From: CAVPGH01 sp046726955
Lineage (GTDB): Bacteria; Acidobacteriota; Vicinamibacteria; Fen-336
Direction of reading: 5' to 3'
Length of the DNA: 6,705 nucleotides
Assembly (NCBI GenBank): GCA_046726955.1
Contig: JBKPBQ010000140.1
Coordinates: forward strand, 1-6,705
The notes under the pieces were generated by a model. It searched no databases, was not told the DNA's origin, and was given only the letters and a program-made list of their open reading frames with translations. This document shows, one piece after another, positions 6,459-6,705 of this stretch. Numbering within the stretch: position 1 is the first letter of the stretch; each line of letters begins with the position of its first letter. The translations under genes were made by a program, and so were the position numbers.

Positions 6459-6705
6459 CTAGACCCGCTTCATCCCCTCCATGGCGGCGGTCAGCGAGCG
6501 CGCGCGCCGGGCCATGCCGGCCCACGGATCGCCGGCGCGTTCGACGCGCGCGGCCATCGTGCGCAGCGTGAAGCTCCGGGGAAGGACCTCGCCCGACTCG
6601 ACCTCTTTCCACGTGCATGGCGCCGAGACGGGCGCGCCGGGCCGGGCGCGCACGGCGTAGGCGGCGGCGAACGTAGCGCTGTAGCCGTTGCGCCCCGTAT
6701 CCACG
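6459..6705 (-). CDS. ligD: LigD-type polymerase (prim-pol) domain protein, C-terminal 81 residues
   Basis: C-terminal end of the primase-polymerase domain of bacterial non-homologous end joining, either as the last domain of DNA ligase D or as a stand-alone PolDom protein. The frame enters from beyond the right edge and ends at TAG (6459-6461). Visible family features are GRNGYSATFAAAYAVRARPG, then APVSAPCTWKEVESGE and FTLRTMAARV, followed by the usual short helical tail. The edge codon GTG (6702-6704) encodes an internal valine and is not the start. In ligase-phosphoesterase-polymerase LigD proteins the polymerase domain is C-terminal, so a stop here fits either architecture. The catalytic acidic residues lie outside the window. 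The vapB remnant follows about 80 bases downstream on the same strand. Confidence 0.85.
   Translation of the reverse strand, partial: VDTGRNGYSATFAAAYAVRARPGAPVSAPCTWKEVESGEVLPRSFTLRTMAARVERAGDPWAGMARRARSLTAAMEGMKRV

Overview
High-GC metagenome-style contig from a Gram-negative bacterium. An outer-membrane TonB-dependent receptor, a Tat-exported periplasmic carbonic anhydrase and an end-joining LigD-type polymerase domain together suggest a proteobacterium or similar didermic lineage. I cannot name a genus from the sequence alone. The first 192 bases are not genomic: they hold C homopolymers and a complete Nextera Read 1 transposase adapter (160-192). Real sequence begins at 193.

Layout of the real sequence. 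On the + strand: a TonB-dependent receptor lacking its N-terminus (193-2071); an 80-bp element with perfect 16-bp terminal inverted repeats that also contains a possible terminator (2072-2151); a secreted serine beta-lactamase-fold hydrolase with a C-terminal DUF3471 domain (2182-3783); a 200-bp gap with a strong ribosome binding site; then a two-gene operon of a beta-carbonic anhydrase with a twin-arginine signal (3984-4730) and a ChaA-like Ca2+/H+ antiporter (4727-5806) that overlap by GTGA. On the - strand, from the right edge inwards: the C-terminal 81 residues of a LigD-type polymerase domain (6459-6705); a VapB antitoxin frame with no normal start codon (6176-6376); the first 15 codons of a VapC toxin (6126-6173); a 37-codon hydrophobic frame (5999-6112); and the first ~51 codons of a cupin-like protein that breaks off next to the antiporter stop codon (5742-5969).

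The most interesting intact unit is the carbonic anhydrase/antiporter pair. One protein would interconvert CO2 and bicarbonate plus protons in the periplasm, and the other exchanges Ca2+ for protons across the inner membrane. Their translational coupling suggests one process: calcium and pH homeostasis, or calcium-carbonate chemistry at the cell surface. The right-hand 900 bases look like a gene graveyard in which several minus-strand genes keep only their 5' ends. I see no CRISPR array, rRNA, tRNA or transposase gene in the window.
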